DNA of 64,000 nt, taken from Microbacterium sp. AG238. GTDB taxonomy: Bacteria > Actinomycetota > Actinomycetes > Actinomycetales > Microbacteriaceae. Position numbers and translations under genes: made by a program. Below the pieces are notes generated by a model. The model worked only from the letters and a program-made list of their open reading frames with translations, was not told the origin of the DNA and did not search any database. Location of the stretch: positions 248,001 through 312,000 of the forward strand of contig NZ_RAQC01000002.1 in NCBI RefSeq assembly GCF_003610405.1. The letters run 5' to 3'. Position 1 is the first letter of the stretch, and the number at the start of each line of letters is the position of its first letter. Shown here piece by piece: positions 63,533-64,000 of this stretch.

Positions 63533-64000
<468 letters not shown>

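Overview
The window is a contiguous piece of a high-GC actinobacterial chromosome. Gene content and order point to Microbacteriaceae, most likely Microbacterium or a close relative: WhiB proteins, mtrA-mtrB-lpqB, Kgd, GuaB1, PdtaS, DUF3499, DUF5719 and DUF6459. Much of 1-38 kb follows the order known from mycobacteria (manA / whiB2 / DUF3499; mtrAB-lpqB / comF / hpf / secA; pdtaS / whiB1; rsgA / aroA / sigma-anti-sigma). Most of the window therefore looks like core chromosome rather than a mobile island. I found 58 protein genes, two cut by the window edges, plus one well-supported leader ORF. I saw no tRNA, rRNA, CRISPR array, transposase or integrase.

Layout. 1-6.3 kb: end of manA, whiB2, a large membrane glycosyltransferase with its DUF5719 partner, and two small conserved genes. 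6.3-8.2 kb: divergent RDD and SpoIIM membrane proteins. 8.2-11.8 kb: a furA-katG oxidative-stress operon with an AT-rich, Fur-box-bearing promoter, followed by a (GGGTT)7 tract and a 211-bp tandem array of palindromes. 11.8-17.2 kb: a minus-strand membrane operon (GPDPase-membrane protein, DUF4129, DUF4350, MoxR ATPase, DUF58). 17.3-27.3 kb: mtrA-mtrB-lpqB, comF, hpf, a coiled-coil protein and secA. 27.3-38.3 kb: aminotransferase, small Micrococcales genes, a SAF/CpaE-like pair, pdtaS, whiB1, bcp-rsgA-aroA, and an ECF sigma with its zinc anti-sigma. 38.4-47.5 kb: kgd, guaB1, an AbiEi/nuclease-like protein, and two CNNM/CorC membrane proteins behind a proline-rich leader ORF. 47.5-64 kb: OYE reductase, NAD(P)HX dehydratase, transporters, metX and metY separated by DUF2332 and a riboswitch-controlled TerC, an SDR/acyltransferase pair, ung, GNAT, an M4 protease with its emfourin inhibitor, and the end of a peptide-ABC ATPase.

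How the parts work together. Redox and stress control recurs: two WhiB iron-sulphur proteins, FurA-KatG, a SigR/SigH-type sigma with a thiol/zinc anti-sigma, Bcp and Hpf. Envelope and secretion functions form a second theme: MtrAB-LpqB, SecA, the glycosyltransferases and the MoxR/DUF58 cluster. Metal homeostasis is a third: a Mn riboswitch with TerC, and CorC-type Mg exporters with the leader ORF. Twenty genes have a -10 hexamer 6-7 nt before the start codon (18 exactly TANNNT, two near-matches, or all 20 if GATAAT is accepted as a variant), so leaderless transcription appears common and fixes several start codons. The most notable unexplained items are the corC leader ORF, the covarying palindromic tandem array, and a by-eye enrichment of GCATCC/GGATGC.
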